NCBI GenBank assembly: GCA_002395775.1
Contig: DGUV01000056.1
Location: 1 to 55,696, forward strand
From: Prevotellaceae bacterium UBA4301
GTDB taxonomy: Bacteria; Bacteroidota; Bacteroidia; Bacteroidales; Bacteroidaceae
Length of the DNA: 55,696 bases
Direction: 5' to 3'
Made by a program: the position numbers and the translations under genes
Shown here: piece after piece, positions 47,532 to 55,696 of the stretch
Layout: the number at the start of each line of letters is the position of its first letter
Numbering within the stretch: the stretch's first letter is position 1
Notes under the pieces: model-generated
The model's database searches: none
What the model was told of the DNA's origin: nothing
Seen by the model: only the letters and a program-made list of their open reading frames with translations

Positions 47532-47839
47532 GGTGATATTGGGTTTTCGATGCTGCAAAGTTCGTGATTCAGGTTTTTCAGTTCATCAATGGGTTGCCAT
47601 CCTTCCTTGCCGCTTCGGTGGACAAAGATGCCGTTCGACGTGCCGGCAAGAACCTGACCGTCGGGGCGAACCAGCAGGGCATCGGCCGAGGTGTGGCCAG
47701 GCAGGGCGATGACTTGGCGAGTCTGGTTGCTGGTGAGCCCCTGATGGGTGGTCCATCGTTGCCAATCTTCTGCCTTCATCCCCATGCAGGCCAAAAGGCA
47801 GATTATGAGTCCCGTTAGTGACCGTTTTCCGAGTTTCAT
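47528..47839 (-). CDS. Orphan regulator-propeller (Reg_prop-like) fragment, secreted
   Basis: This 103-residue protein has a signal peptide (MKLGKRSLTGLIICLLACMGMKA) followed by WQRWTTHQGLTSNQTRQVIALPG and VLAGTSNGIFVHR. That is the pattern of the first blades of the periplasmic propeller in hybrid two-component sensors, which normally continue for about 700 residues and then carry a kinase. Here the chain stops after roughly two blades. ATG 47839 is used because the frame upstream crosses the promoter region. Its stop overlaps the start of the lyase/GH28-like gene (ATGA), so it acts at least as a translated leader for it. It is either a decayed sensor or a small secreted blade protein. Confidence 0.6.
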   Translation of the reverse strand: MKLGKRSLTGLIICLLACMGMKAEDWQRWTTHQGLTSNQTRQVIALPGHTSADALLVRPDGQVLAGTSNGIFVHRSGKEGWQPIDELKNLNHELCSIENPISP

Positions 47840-47843
47840 GCCG

Positions 47844-47926
47844 TAAAGATAAGAAGAAAACAACAAAATGGTTGCACGTTTACACGAAAATGTGCACTTC
47901 ATTCCCACATTTTATCACTATCTTTG
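47844..47926. promoter_or_regulatory. Divergent promoter region between propeller ORF and GH97
   Basis: TATCTTTG at 47919-47926 (+) serves GH97. TATCTTTA (47851-47844 on the -) probably serves the propeller/lyase pair. -33 boxes are weak on both sides. A short inverted repeat TGCAC/GTGCA (about 47875-47896) lies between them and could be an operator. Confidence 0.45.
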
Positions 47927-47962
47927 CACCATCGGATTCATAAACTCATTCTATTAAGTTCC

Positions 47963-49837
47963 ATGAAATATCGAATCTTTCTGTTCTCCCTCCTGTCGCC
48001 ATTAATCGCTTGGGGACAAACGACCTTGACTTCGCCCGACGGCCACTATCGGATTGCCGTCACGGACATGTCCTATTCCGTTACCTTTCACGGCGATACC
48101 ATTATCCGGCCCAGTCTTCTGGGCATAGACATTGACAACCGTCTGTTTGAGTCGGCCCTGGGCGTGCCTCGGGGACAGAACGACGATTGGTCGGCCGACC
48201 TCGTGCTGCGGGGTGAGGAACGTTGCACCGTCGATACCCTCTGGTCGCCACTCTATGGTGAACGGCGAACCATCCGCGACCATTACAATCAACTCGTACT
48301 TCATTACGAAAAAGGAAATCGCGAGGGCACTCTTTCCGATGGCTATGACAAGCGTAAGTTCTATGCGATGGACATCGTTGTCCGTGCCTATAACGAGGGA
48401 GTGGCTCTGCGCTATCACTTCCCCGAAACCTCCAATGGCCTTTTCCTGCATCTTACAGGCGAGCGCACCACCTTTGCCCTGCCGGCAGGCACTCAGGGAT
48501 GGTATGAAGAGTGGGCACAGGGGCCTTATGACAAGCGTCCCTTGTGTCAGCCCTGGTATGACTGTGAGCGTCCCCTGCTTTTGCAGTTGCCTGATGGCAA
48601 GTTTGTGGCTCTCCTTGAGGGGGATATGCGCAACCACGCCCGTGGGAAGTTCCGACTTCTGGAAGATAATGTGTTGCAGGTTTCGCTCTATGGCGATGTC
48701 GATATCATCTCGCCCCATGACACACCTTGGCGCGTCATTATGGCGGCAGAACAACCTGTCGAACTCATCAATCACAACCACCTCCTGCTCAACCTCGCTC
48801 CACCATCGGAGGGTGACTATTCGTGGGTGCGTACGGGAAAAGCATTCCGTTCTACTCGACTCGACCGCGCGAACATTCTGCGGAGCATCGACCTTTGCCA
48901 AAGCATGGGCCTGCAATATGTGGAACTCGATGCGGGTTGGTATGGTCCCGAGGGACGGGTGGAGAGCGATGCCCGCAGGGTGGCCCCCGAGCGCGACTTT
49001 TCCATTCCCGAAATTTGTCGCTATGCCCAGGAACGTGGGGTGGGGGTATGGCTTTATGTCAATCAGCGTGCCCTTGCCCGTCAACTCGATGAGTTGCTTC
49101 CCCTCTATGAGCAATGGGGTGTCAGTGGTGTGAAGTTCGGTTTTGTCCATGTGGGCAGTCAGCAATGGACGACCTGGCTCCATGAGGCTGTCCTGAAGTG
49201 TGCCCGCCACAACCTAATGGTGGACATCCACGACGAATATCGTCCAACTGGCCTCAGTCGCACACTGCCTAACCTGCTCACCCAGGAAGGCGTGCGTGGC
49301 AACGAGGAGATGCCAGACGCCCATCACAACACGCTTCTGCCTTTCACCCGATTCCTTTGCGGACCAGCCGACTACACACCTTGCTACTTCGACAAGCGCA
49401 TCCGCAACACCCATGCCCACCAGTTGGCACTTGCGGCGGTCTATTACAGTCCCTTGCAGTTTCTCTTCTGGTATGATCGGCCCGATACGTTCCGCCCAGA
49501 ACCCGAGCTTGACTTTTGGCGTCGAATCCCCACCACCTTTGACGAGAGTGTGGCCCTTGATGGCTGGCCTGGTGAATTCGTCGTTCAGGCTCGTCGCAGT
49601 GGGCAGGTGTGGTTTGTGGGTGTGCTTAATGGCCTTGATGGGCGGAACCTTCAGGTTTCCACCGATTTCCTGCCTCGCGGACGCTATCGAGTGACACTTT
49701 ATGAAGACAATCCCGAATCAACGACCTCCGAAACCCATGCCTCCGTGCGTCAGATACAGGTGCGTTCGGGTCGCTCCATTCCCCTCAGCCTGCAGCCGTC
49801 GGGTGGGGCAGCGCTTATCATTGAACCCGTACGCTGA
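47963..49837 (+). CDS. GH97 alpha-glycosidase, inverting-type active site
   Basis: This 624-residue secreted enzyme of GH97 (alpha-glucosidases and alpha-galactosidases of Bacteroidetes) has a signal peptide to WGQ (18), an N-terminal super-sandwich (20-280), and a catalytic barrel (about 285-545) with YVELDAGWYGPEG, DIHDEYRPTG (E425) and LLTQEGVRGNE (E442, E448), then a C-terminal sheet domain. Retaining GH97 members carry a nucleophilic Asp where this protein reads VKFGFVHVGSQ (G393), so it fits the inverting, SusB-like alpha-glucosidase branch; this assignment is from memory of the family. ATG 47963 is used, as it gives the signal peptide. A terminator follows. No SusC/D partner is near. 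Confidence 0.85.
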   Translation: MKYRIFLFSLLSPLIAWGQTTLTSPDGHYRIAVTDMSYSVTFHGDTIIRPSLLGIDIDNRLFESALGVPRGQNDDWSADLVLRGEERCTVDTLWSPLYGERRTIRDHYNQLVLHYEKGNREGTLSDGYDKRKFYAMDIVVRAYNEGVALRYHFPETSNGLFLHLTGERTTFALPAGTQGWYEEWAQGPYDKRPLCQPWYDCERPLLLQLPDGKFVALLEGDMRNHARGKFRLLEDNVLQVSLYGDVDIISPHDTPWRVIMAAEQPVELINHNHLLLNLAPPSEGDYSWVRTGKAFRSTRLDRANILRSIDLCQSMGLQYVELDAGWYGPEGRVESDARRVAPERDFSIPEICRYAQERGVGVWLYVNQRALARQLDELLPLYEQWGVSGVKFGFVHVGSQQWTTWLHEAVLKCARHNLMVDIHDEYRPTGLSRTLPNLLTQEGVRGNEEMPDAHHNTLLPFTRFLCGPADYTPCYFDKRIRNTHAHQLALAAVYYSPLQFLFWYDRPDTFRPEPELDFWRRIPTTFDESVALDGWPGEFVVQARRSGQVWFVGVLNGLDGRNLQVSTDFLPRGRYRVTLYEDNPESTTSETHASVRQIQVRSGRSIPLSLQPSGGAALIIEPVR

Positions 49838-49859
49838 GAATGCAGATTGAAAATAAATG

Positions 49860-49900
49860 AATCCCCGCCCCTCCACGATGGAGAGACGGGGATTGTTTTT
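49860..49900 (+). terminator. Terminator of the GH97 gene
   Basis: AATCCCCG (49860-49867) pairs with CGGGGATT (49887-49894), with an inner CTCC/GGAG pair, then GTTTTT. It may also serve the convergent gene ending at 49952. Confidence 0.75.
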
Positions 49901-49951
49901 CTGTTGCCCCGGTTTCGTATGTTCTACATACTCGACTTATTGGGGGGAAGT

Positions 49952-52738
49952 TCAGCGGTTGGTCGTTTTGCGTATGGTGACGGTGCCATCGGCATGTTGC
50001 TGGCGCACGATGACAATGCCGCGATGGTTTGGTGCGGCAGAACGTCCGTCGGGCGTGAACCACTGCTGATGAATGACGGGACTGTTGCTCGTGACGGGCT
50101 TCACGGCATCCCAATCGTCGGCAATCGGGATGAGGCGGAAGGGGAAGGCCGTGACAATTGATTGTGTGGCAATGACTACATTGCCTTCCGAGTCGGTGTT
50201 CCAGAACTTCATGCTTGAGGAGGTGGAACCCGTGTAAAGGGCAACTTGTTCGCTGCCTTCTGCGCCCCAAAGACTGAAGGTGTAGGAACCTGTGGCTGAA
50301 GTCTTTGCTGTCGTGCCCAGGCGGAGACTGTCAGGGAGTGTCATGATGCAGTATTTGGGCGTGGTGCGACGGTCGATGAACCAGGCCTGACTGAGTGTGG
50401 GATTCTCGGCATCACCCTCTTCGAAGGTGGCCAGTTCGCCCTGTCCATGGTGGGTGAGCAGGCGTCCGGAAGCTGTGTGCTGTATGACATAGTTTCCGGG
50501 TTCGATGAGCCGGCTGGTGTCGCTCTCGCGGACATAGACCGTGAAATGCTGTACATAGTTGACTCCAGCAAGTTGGAAGGTGGCGGAAACCTCAGTAGTA
50601 GTTTCCAGATTACCGAGCTTGAGAGTGTCTCCTACATCGCCAGTGCTCCATGCAACGGAGGAGGCATCTACCGCAGAGGGCAGACGCAACCCTACGCTCA
50701 CTGAGGCACCGGAGGCACAGGCCGCTGTGCTGTCATTGCGTTGGGTGGAACCAATGATGATGAAGGGTTCGCACATGTGCACACCCAGACGGAATACTTG
50801 TTGGGCGGTGACTCCGTTGGTGTGCTTATAGGTAACGGAGATTTGGCGGTCGGCCTTTATGGCAGGACTATTGATAGATTCGGTGGTGGCACCAGTGCTC
50901 CACTTCCATGTGCCCCCGCCGATGAGGGGCGAGGCTTTGAGCTGTACCTTATCCCCATAGAGTACGCTTACGGTATCGCCTTCAATGACATTGTCGCCAT
51001 AGGTGATGGTGGGGATGAGTTCGACGGCTGGCCCGTCGCCCTGACATGCAATGGGGAAACAAAGTTGGCTTTGGATGCCATTCTTGTTTGTGTAGGTTAC
51101 GCGGTAGATGTAGCTCTTGTCGGTGGTGACGGTAATCTCGCGTGTCTGTTCGCCAGTGTTCCATTGCCAGAGGCCCGTGTCCTCTTCGCCCTCGGGAAGT
51201 TGAGGCTTGAGGGTGAGTGTGCGGCCGTTAGGTACGGCGGAACCTATGGTGCTGTAGGTGTTGATGAGTCCGCCCAGTTCGTTGTGGCGAACGGTCTTGC
51301 CTGACAGGTTGCCAATGCGAGTCTCCATCGCATAACTGGGGATGAGGCTGGAAACGGAAGTGTTACATTCCATCATTGGCGAAAGTTCGGTGGGGACTTG
51401 GTCGGCAGGGCAGAGCTGCGGCACGCGGGTGTTCATAAGCACGGAATAGCCCAGATGGTCATATCCGCCGCTGGTGCTGCCCTGACCACCTCCGTCGATG
51501 CCCATCTGCTCGTAGGAAAGCTCGGAGAAGGGCATGGTGACGCCTTTGACACCCTCATAGATGCCGATGACAGTGCCCCAGTAGGGCCGCATTTGTGCAC
51601 CCAATGCAGGACTTTGCATGACCCACGAGCGATAGTCGCTGTAGTAGTATCCGCTCTCACAGCGCTGGTAGGGTGTCCAAGGCAGTCCTTCGACATTTTG
51701 TGTCTGTGCAGCTACGTATTCGATACCGGAAGCCAGACGATGGTCCATGTAGGCAAAGAGGTCGTCGCCCTGATTCCATCCCACCTTGGCTATATCGATG
51801 GCCAGGCCCAAAGCCATAGCGGAATGGCCAGTGTCGCGTCCGCTTTCTTGCATCTGTCCAAGACGACCATAGGCACCAGTCTCGAGACTGCTCTCAACAT
51901 CGGTGACGACGAGTGCGCCCAGGAATTCGGTGAGCGCGTCGTTCCAGATGGCTTCGCCTGTGAAATCGCTGTGGCCGGTCACGGTATGCAGTGTAGGGGG
52001 AATGGAGAAATTGCCGACTTGGTCGTACTTGAAGAACGACATACCTTGATTATAAATATAGACATCATCGCACAGCACACCAATGCTGATTATGCAAAGG
52101 GCGTTGCAGAGGCCCCAGTTCGACCAGTAGTGACCTGGTGCCTGCCACCACTTGCCCGAGTTCTCCCAGGTGCCGTTGCGGCCACGCAGGAAACCCATGG
52201 AAGTGGGGTACCACACCTTCAGCATCCAACGCTTGAACTCTTGAAAGTCAGCATCAGACCATCCGTCATAGTCGCGCATGAGTTCTGCCGCTTGGGCAAA
52301 CTCATAGCCATAGAGACCTGCTGCAAGGGCATAGTTGGAGTCGCCTCCGATGTATTTTGTGGTTCTGGCCCATGCCATCAGCACTTTGACCGCAGCCTCG
52401 GCATTGGCTTTCGTGCCATCAATCTTCCAGCGTAAGGCATTTTGGTAGGCCATGGCTGCACCTCGGCAGGCATTCATGTAATTTTCTCCGCTGCCGCCTC
52501 CTCGGACAATAGTCTCAGTGGGGTAGGTCTGCACGCTCGATTGGCTGTAGGCCGCAGATTTCAGTACGTTGTAGGCTTTCACCACTCGTTCGTCCTTGTC
52601 CTTGATAAGCTGTTTTACACGGTCGAAATCGGCCTGTGTGTGGAGCCCTCCTGGGTGGATGAACCCACGGTCTTCACCCTTTTGTGCCCAGCAAGTAGCG
52701 CTGGTCAACAGCATCATGAGGAGAAATAGTTTTTTCAT
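49952..52738 (-). CDS. Alginate-lyase-superfamily polysaccharide lyase with Ig-like repeats
   Basis: This 928-residue secreted protein has a signal peptide (MKKLFLLMMLLTSATCWAQ). Residues 25-440 form the alpha-toroid lyase domain with FIHPGGLHTQADFDRVKQLI, NWGLCNALCIISIGVL and GQMQESGRDTGHSAMALGL, matching the same motifs as in the fusion gene 2.4 kb away but without its GH28-like half. Residues 500-770 contain three or four repeated Ig-like modules (QWNTGEQTREITVTT, KWSTGATTESINSPA, AWSTGDVGDTLKL). A ricin-like part (~780-880) and a C-terminal WFTPDGRS...RGIVIV tail complete it. The superfamily acts on uronate polysaccharides such as glucuronan or alginate; the substrate is inferred. A -7 box TAACTTTG stands at 52784-52777. 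Confidence 0.78.
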   Translation of the reverse strand: MKKLFLLMMLLTSATCWAQKGEDRGFIHPGGLHTQADFDRVKQLIKDKDERVVKAYNVLKSAAYSQSSVQTYPTETIVRGGGSGENYMNACRGAAMAYQNALRWKIDGTKANAEAAVKVLMAWARTTKYIGGDSNYALAAGLYGYEFAQAAELMRDYDGWSDADFQEFKRWMLKVWYPTSMGFLRGRNGTWENSGKWWQAPGHYWSNWGLCNALCIISIGVLCDDVYIYNQGMSFFKYDQVGNFSIPPTLHTVTGHSDFTGEAIWNDALTEFLGALVVTDVESSLETGAYGRLGQMQESGRDTGHSAMALGLAIDIAKVGWNQGDDLFAYMDHRLASGIEYVAAQTQNVEGLPWTPYQRCESGYYYSDYRSWVMQSPALGAQMRPYWGTVIGIYEGVKGVTMPFSELSYEQMGIDGGGQGSTSGGYDHLGYSVLMNTRVPQLCPADQVPTELSPMMECNTSVSSLIPSYAMETRIGNLSGKTVRHNELGGLINTYSTIGSAVPNGRTLTLKPQLPEGEEDTGLWQWNTGEQTREITVTTDKSYIYRVTYTNKNGIQSQLCFPIACQGDGPAVELIPTITYGDNVIEGDTVSVLYGDKVQLKASPLIGGGTWKWSTGATTESINSPAIKADRQISVTYKHTNGVTAQQVFRLGVHMCEPFIIIGSTQRNDSTAACASGASVSVGLRLPSAVDASSVAWSTGDVGDTLKLGNLETTTEVSATFQLAGVNYVQHFTVYVRESDTSRLIEPGNYVIQHTASGRLLTHHGQGELATFEEGDAENPTLSQAWFIDRRTTPKYCIMTLPDSLRLGTTAKTSATGSYTFSLWGAEGSEQVALYTGSTSSSMKFWNTDSEGNVVIATQSIVTAFPFRLIPIADDWDAVKPVTSNSPVIHQQWFTPDGRSAAPNHRGIVIVRQQHADGTVTIRKTTNR

Positions 52739-52776
52739 GTCTTTAGTTTTAATTTTTTTTTGTGAGAACTACGCTG

Positions 52777-52784
52777 CAAAGTTA
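52777..52784 (-). promoter_or_regulatory. -7 box of the lyase gene at 52738
   Basis: TAACTTTG on the - strand, 39 bp before the start codon. No clear -33 box. Confidence 0.4.
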
Positions 52785-52830
52785 CTCACATTTGTCTGCA
52801 TGGGTGTGCATAAAATCGTGCAAAGGACGG

Positions 52831-53703
52831 TCAGAATCGTGCAAGTGCGTCCTGTAGCGTGCCCCGGAAGGGTCCCGAAGCCTCCAACTTGATGCTGGCC
52901 ACGGCCGAGGCAAAGCGTCCTGCTTCGCCAGGATTGGCTCCCTGCAGACGACGATAGACATAGGCCATGACATAGGTATCGCCACAGCCCGTGGCATCGA
53001 CTACCCGGAGAGGCTCATAGGCGGGGATGTCGTAGAACTGACCCTGGGCATAGACTACAGAGCCGTAGCTGCCCAGTGTGAGCAATACCTCGTTGACGCC
53101 CCATTCGGCCAGTTGCTCGCAAGCCCGGTGTTGGTCTCGTTCGCCCGTCAGGACTTCAATCTCGTATTCGTTCACTTTCAGGATGTCCACCAATTGCAGT
53201 GCCTCGCGCTTGTCTTTCCAGTCGATGGCGTGCACTTGCTCGCCTCTGACCTCGCGCAGATAGCCTTGTGCATCCAGCACCAGATGGCCTCGCTGGGAGA
53301 GATAGTGCAGGGTGGCGAGATCGAAGTCGTCGGCCAATAAGGTACCCAGTACGATGTATCGGGCACTGATATCGCCCAGGCGTTCAATGGTGAACGGGTC
53401 GGCCTTGGCTCGCACACGTTGGCGACGATTGTTTTGGTTCTCGCCATAGATGTTCTCGAAATACACAGTCTTCCGGCTGGGGATGACGGTTACGTCGATG
53501 CCCTTTTGGCGCATCTCGTTGACGGCCTCCATATCTTCCTCAGCCAGCGAGGTGATGAGCCGATAACTGATGCCCTGCAGTCCCAGATGGGCCATGCCGT
53601 GAGAAAAGTAGTATGATGTGCCCCCAGGCATGTGAACCTCACTTTGTGGGGTGACAATGCGGTCGTGGGTCACGTGTCCTATGCAGATGATGTCGTTGGT
53701 CAT
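52831..53703 (-). CDS. PfkB-family carbohydrate kinase
   Basis: This 290-residue cytoplasmic kinase has the ribokinase fold. The N-terminal GH..HDRI and PGGTSYYFSHGMAHLG give the sugar-side glycine motif. DATGCGDTYVMAYVYRR (236-252) is the second signature, with D242 as catalytic base. The family phosphorylates sugars or inositol-like alcohols; the short lid (VYFENIYGENQNNRRQR) is consistent with a non-fructose substrate but does not identify it. It has its own promoter (TAACTTCG, 53749-53742, weak -33) and is divergent from the GH43 gene, so it could act on sugar released by the neighbouring enzymes; this is inference. Confidence 0.85.
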   Translation of the reverse strand: MTNDIICIGHVTHDRIVTPQSEVHMPGGTSYYFSHGMAHLGLQGISYRLITSLAEEDMEAVNEMRQKGIDVTVIPSRKTVYFENIYGENQNNRRQRVRAKADPFTIERLGDISARYIVLGTLLADDFDLATLHYLSQRGHLVLDAQGYLREVRGEQVHAIDWKDKREALQLVDILKVNEYEIEVLTGERDQHRACEQLAEWGVNEVLLTLGSYGSVVYAQGQFYDIPAYEPLRVVDATGCGDTYVMAYVYRRLQGANPGEAGRFASAVASIKLEASGPFRGTLQDALARF

Positions 53704-53785
53704 TATCAGGTTAATTTGTTTAAAAGTTATTTATAACAGCGCGAAGTTACGAATAATCTCATTATTATCACATTTTTTTCCCCGT

Positions 53786-53820
53786 TTTTCATGCAGGAAA
53801 GCGAAAAAGAGGTATCTTTG
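53786..53820 (+). promoter_or_regulatory. Promoter of the GH43 gene
   Basis: TATCTTTG at 53813-53820, with TTTTC at 53786-53790 as a possible -33 box (22 bp). The start codon follows 26 bp later. Confidence 0.5.
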
Positions 53821-53845
53821 CGAAACTAATTTACATATTACCAGA

Positions 53846-55606
53846 ATGGAACGGTTGTTCTCCTTTATCCTCATCTGTCTTATGGCATTGCCATTGAAGG
53901 CTGCGGAGGAGATGACAAAGTATCTGTTTGTCTATTTCCCTTCAAACAGTGACGAAAACATCTATTATGCCATATCGGAAAATGGCTTTGACTATACGCC
54001 TCTGAACCAGGGTAAGCGGATTCTTGCTGCTGATTCGGTGAGTATCAAGGGAGGATTGCGTGACCCTCACATCCTGCGTACCGAGGACGGATGGTTCCTG
54101 ATGGTGGCCACCGACATGCGCTCGGCACAGGGCTGGAGCTCAAACCGAGGGATGGTGCTCATGAAGAGTCGTGACCTTGTGAACTGGCAACACTCTACCG
54201 TGAATTTCCCATCCAAATATCGGGGCAAGAATTTTGCCAATGTCACTCGTGTGTGGGCCCCCGAGACCATATACGACCCCGTGGCCCAAAAATATATGGT
54301 ATATTACTCCTTGCTCACTAATGATGGAACCATCACCTATGACAAGGTGTACTATAATTATGCCAATGCCGACTTCACTGACCTTGAGGGCGAGCCCACA
54401 TTGCTCTTTGACCGTGGAGCATCGACCATCGACATGGACATCGTGTGGTTTCAGGATAAGTACCATGCCTTCTATAAAAACGAAAACGATGGGGGCATAA
54501 GCAAGGTGACTGCAACCCAACTGACCACCCCAGAAGGGGAGGAGGGGAGCCAGTGGAGTGCCCCTTCAGGGAAACTGCAGCAGACCAATGTGGCCGTGGA
54601 GGGTGCTGGCGTGTTCCAGCTCATTGACGGACAGACTTGGGTGTTGATGTACGATTGTTACACCAGCGGTTACTATCAGTTCTGTACGAGTACGGACCTC
54701 GAAACATTCGCGTACAAACAAAATACTTACACAAGTGGAGCTTTTACTCCTCGCCATGGAACCGTGATTCCTATTACTGACAAGGAATTTGAGCAATTGC
54801 AGAACGCTCTTGACGGAAAGGCTCTTGGTGCACTGAAGCAAGAACTTGCCAATGAGATAGCCTTAGCTGATGCATTAGGTGTTGATGTCGGCGAAGCCCA
54901 GTCCACACTAGCGAGCGATGCACTCACACCTTATCTGGCACAGTTGGCTCTCAATGAACTTCGACTTGCCGAATACGAACAGGTGACCACGAACTACACT
55001 GATGACCAAACCTCACTTCTGGGGACTTGGAAAAGCCAGAACCAGACCTCTCGTTCGGGGCAGCACTATGATGGCTCTTCCTCTTCATCTTACTGGGAAC
55101 AACGTGATGGGTGGGGTGGAACATCGTGGAGCATGAGTATGCGTCAGCAATTAACATTGCCAGCAGGGGATTATGTGCTGATGTGTGCGGGTCGTTCAGC
55201 TTCTGATGCCGTCGTCGCAAAGATGTCGGTAGATAACAGGGAGGTGCTTTTCCCAACAAAGGGTGACACTGGATATGGTATTGACACAGAAGAACGAGCC
55301 AACTTTTCACCTACCGGACAATATGCCAATAGCGGGAAAGGACGTGGATGGGAGTGGCGTTATCTGCCCTTCACACTGACAGAGGAAACGGAGGTGGATA
55401 TGGCACTTTCGGCCTCTGTGGCCGATGCGGTGCAGCAATGGGTGAGTATGACTTCACTCGCGCTTCTGCGCAAACCCGTAGATACAGCCGTTGAGTTGCC
55501 TTCGGTTCCGGATAAGGCAGGTGCCCGATATACACTCTCTGGCCGCAAGTTTCGTAAAGGCGAACGGGGTATCGCCATCGGAAATCACAGGAAGGTTTTA
55601 CGCTAA
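53846..55606 (+). CDS. GH43-like arabinosidase/xylosidase with binding module
   Basis: This 586-residue secreted protein has a signal peptide (MERLFSFILICLMALPLKA). A five-bladed propeller of the GH43 type (about 25-330) shows LRDPHILRTEDGWFLMVATD (base D73), RVWAPETIYD (E140) and STIDMDIVWF (D196/D198). GH43 enzymes act on arabinan, arabinoxylan or related side chains. A helical linker (~335-400) follows, then a binding-like module (~405-555, with LLGTWKSQNQTS and LTLPAGDYVLMCAGRS) related to modules in the CotH and GH128-like proteins, and a short YTLSGRKF...IAIGNHRKVLR tail. ATG 53846 is chosen since the frame upstream crosses the promoter. Confidence 0.8.
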   Translation: MERLFSFILICLMALPLKAAEEMTKYLFVYFPSNSDENIYYAISENGFDYTPLNQGKRILAADSVSIKGGLRDPHILRTEDGWFLMVATDMRSAQGWSSNRGMVLMKSRDLVNWQHSTVNFPSKYRGKNFANVTRVWAPETIYDPVAQKYMVYYSLLTNDGTITYDKVYYNYANADFTDLEGEPTLLFDRGASTIDMDIVWFQDKYHAFYKNENDGGISKVTATQLTTPEGEEGSQWSAPSGKLQQTNVAVEGAGVFQLIDGQTWVLMYDCYTSGYYQFCTSTDLETFAYKQNTYTSGAFTPRHGTVIPITDKEFEQLQNALDGKALGALKQELANEIALADALGVDVGEAQSTLASDALTPYLAQLALNELRLAEYEQVTTNYTDDQTSLLGTWKSQNQTSRSGQHYDGSSSSSYWEQRDGWGGTSWSMSMRQQLTLPAGDYVLMCAGRSASDAVVAKMSVDNREVLFPTKGDTGYGIDTEERANFSPTGQYANSGKGRGWEWRYLPFTLTEETEVDMALSASVADAVQQWVSMTSLALLRKPVDTAVELPSVPDKAGARYTLSGRKFRKGERGIAIGNHRKVLR

Positions 55607-55613
55607 TGGCAAA

Positions 55614-55640
55614 AAAACAAGCCATTGGAGATGGCTTGTT
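55614..55640 (-). terminator. Bidirectional terminator between GH43 and tRNA-Arg
   Basis: ACAAGCCAT (55617-55625) pairs with ATGGCTTGT (55631-55639). On the - strand it is followed by seven T, so it primarily ends the tRNA transcript. Confidence 0.8.
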
Positions 55641-55642
55641 TG

Positions 55643-55696
55643 TGATTCGGATGGGGCTCGAACCCATGACCCACAGCTTAGAAGGCTGTTGCTCTA
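55643..55696 (-). tRNA. tRNA-Arg (anticodon TCT), 5' part outside the window
   Basis: On the - strand the sequence gives the 3' half of the D arm (GAGC), an anticodon arm ACAGC-CTTCTAA-GCTGT with anticodon TCT, a T arm ATGGG-TTCGAGC-CCCAT, and the 3' acceptor strand CCGAATC with discriminator A. CCA is not encoded. The 5' acceptor strand and most of the D arm lie beyond 55696. Confidence 0.85.

Overview
The window looks like chromosome from a Bacteroidales bacterium, most likely Prevotellaceae. Several promoters match the Bacteroidetes form (a -33 TTTG-like box and a -7 TAnnTTTG box). Secreted proteins end in dockerin-like repeats or in short 'GRR...GxYIVNGKK'-type tails. The threonine operon uses an ApgM-type phosphatase-fold protein where thrB would be expected, as in Bacteroides. 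Intergenic DNA is rich in short slippage-type and hairpin repeats. No cohesin, SusC/SusD pair, CRISPR array, phage gene or complete insertion sequence was recognised.

Layout. 1-1600: a repeat cluster, then a dockerin-bearing protein that seems to have lost its 5' end, then a non-coding repeat region. 1602-6682 (+): a lipoprotein, then an outer-membrane beta-barrel, a TonB-receptor-like barrel and a PAP2 phosphatase in one tight operon. 6695-20266 (-): a 1473-residue CotH-kinase surface protein coupled to an esterase, a GH5 mannanase-like enzyme, a FadL-like porin, and a PL26-like lyase followed by a GH128-like hydrolase. 20388-30735 (+): GH20, GH105 and DUF4861-like genes run with small gaps into thrA-apgM-thrC. 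30809-37591 (+): an RND efflux adaptor, pump and TolC, then a FucP-like sugar permease.

37592-38130 is gene-free but rich in inverted repeats. It leads into a three-gene unit: an IS150-type helix-turn-helix protein, a 60-residue acidic peptide and a 908-residue secreted protein. From 41544 onward there are more degradative genes: GH85, a lyase/GH28-like fusion coupled to a tiny regulator-propeller protein, GH97, an alginate-lyase-superfamily enzyme, a PfkB sugar kinase and GH43. A partial tRNA-Arg(TCT) closes the window.

Together the genes describe a carbohydrate-degrading accessory region (mannan, rhamnogalacturonan, N-glycan or chitin-derived, glucuronan-like, alpha-glucan and arabinan targets) interleaved with housekeeping operons. 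Its uptake genes and regulators are mostly elsewhere. The most unusual signals are in-frame insertions of intergenic-type palindromes inside apgM, a perfect 13-bp inverted repeat around the mannanase promoter, the HTH/peptide/secreted-protein unit with its structured leader, an AT-rich in-frame segment inside that secreted protein, and the orphan propeller fragment overlapping the lyase/GH28 fusion. All family calls come from reading motifs by eye; no database search was run.
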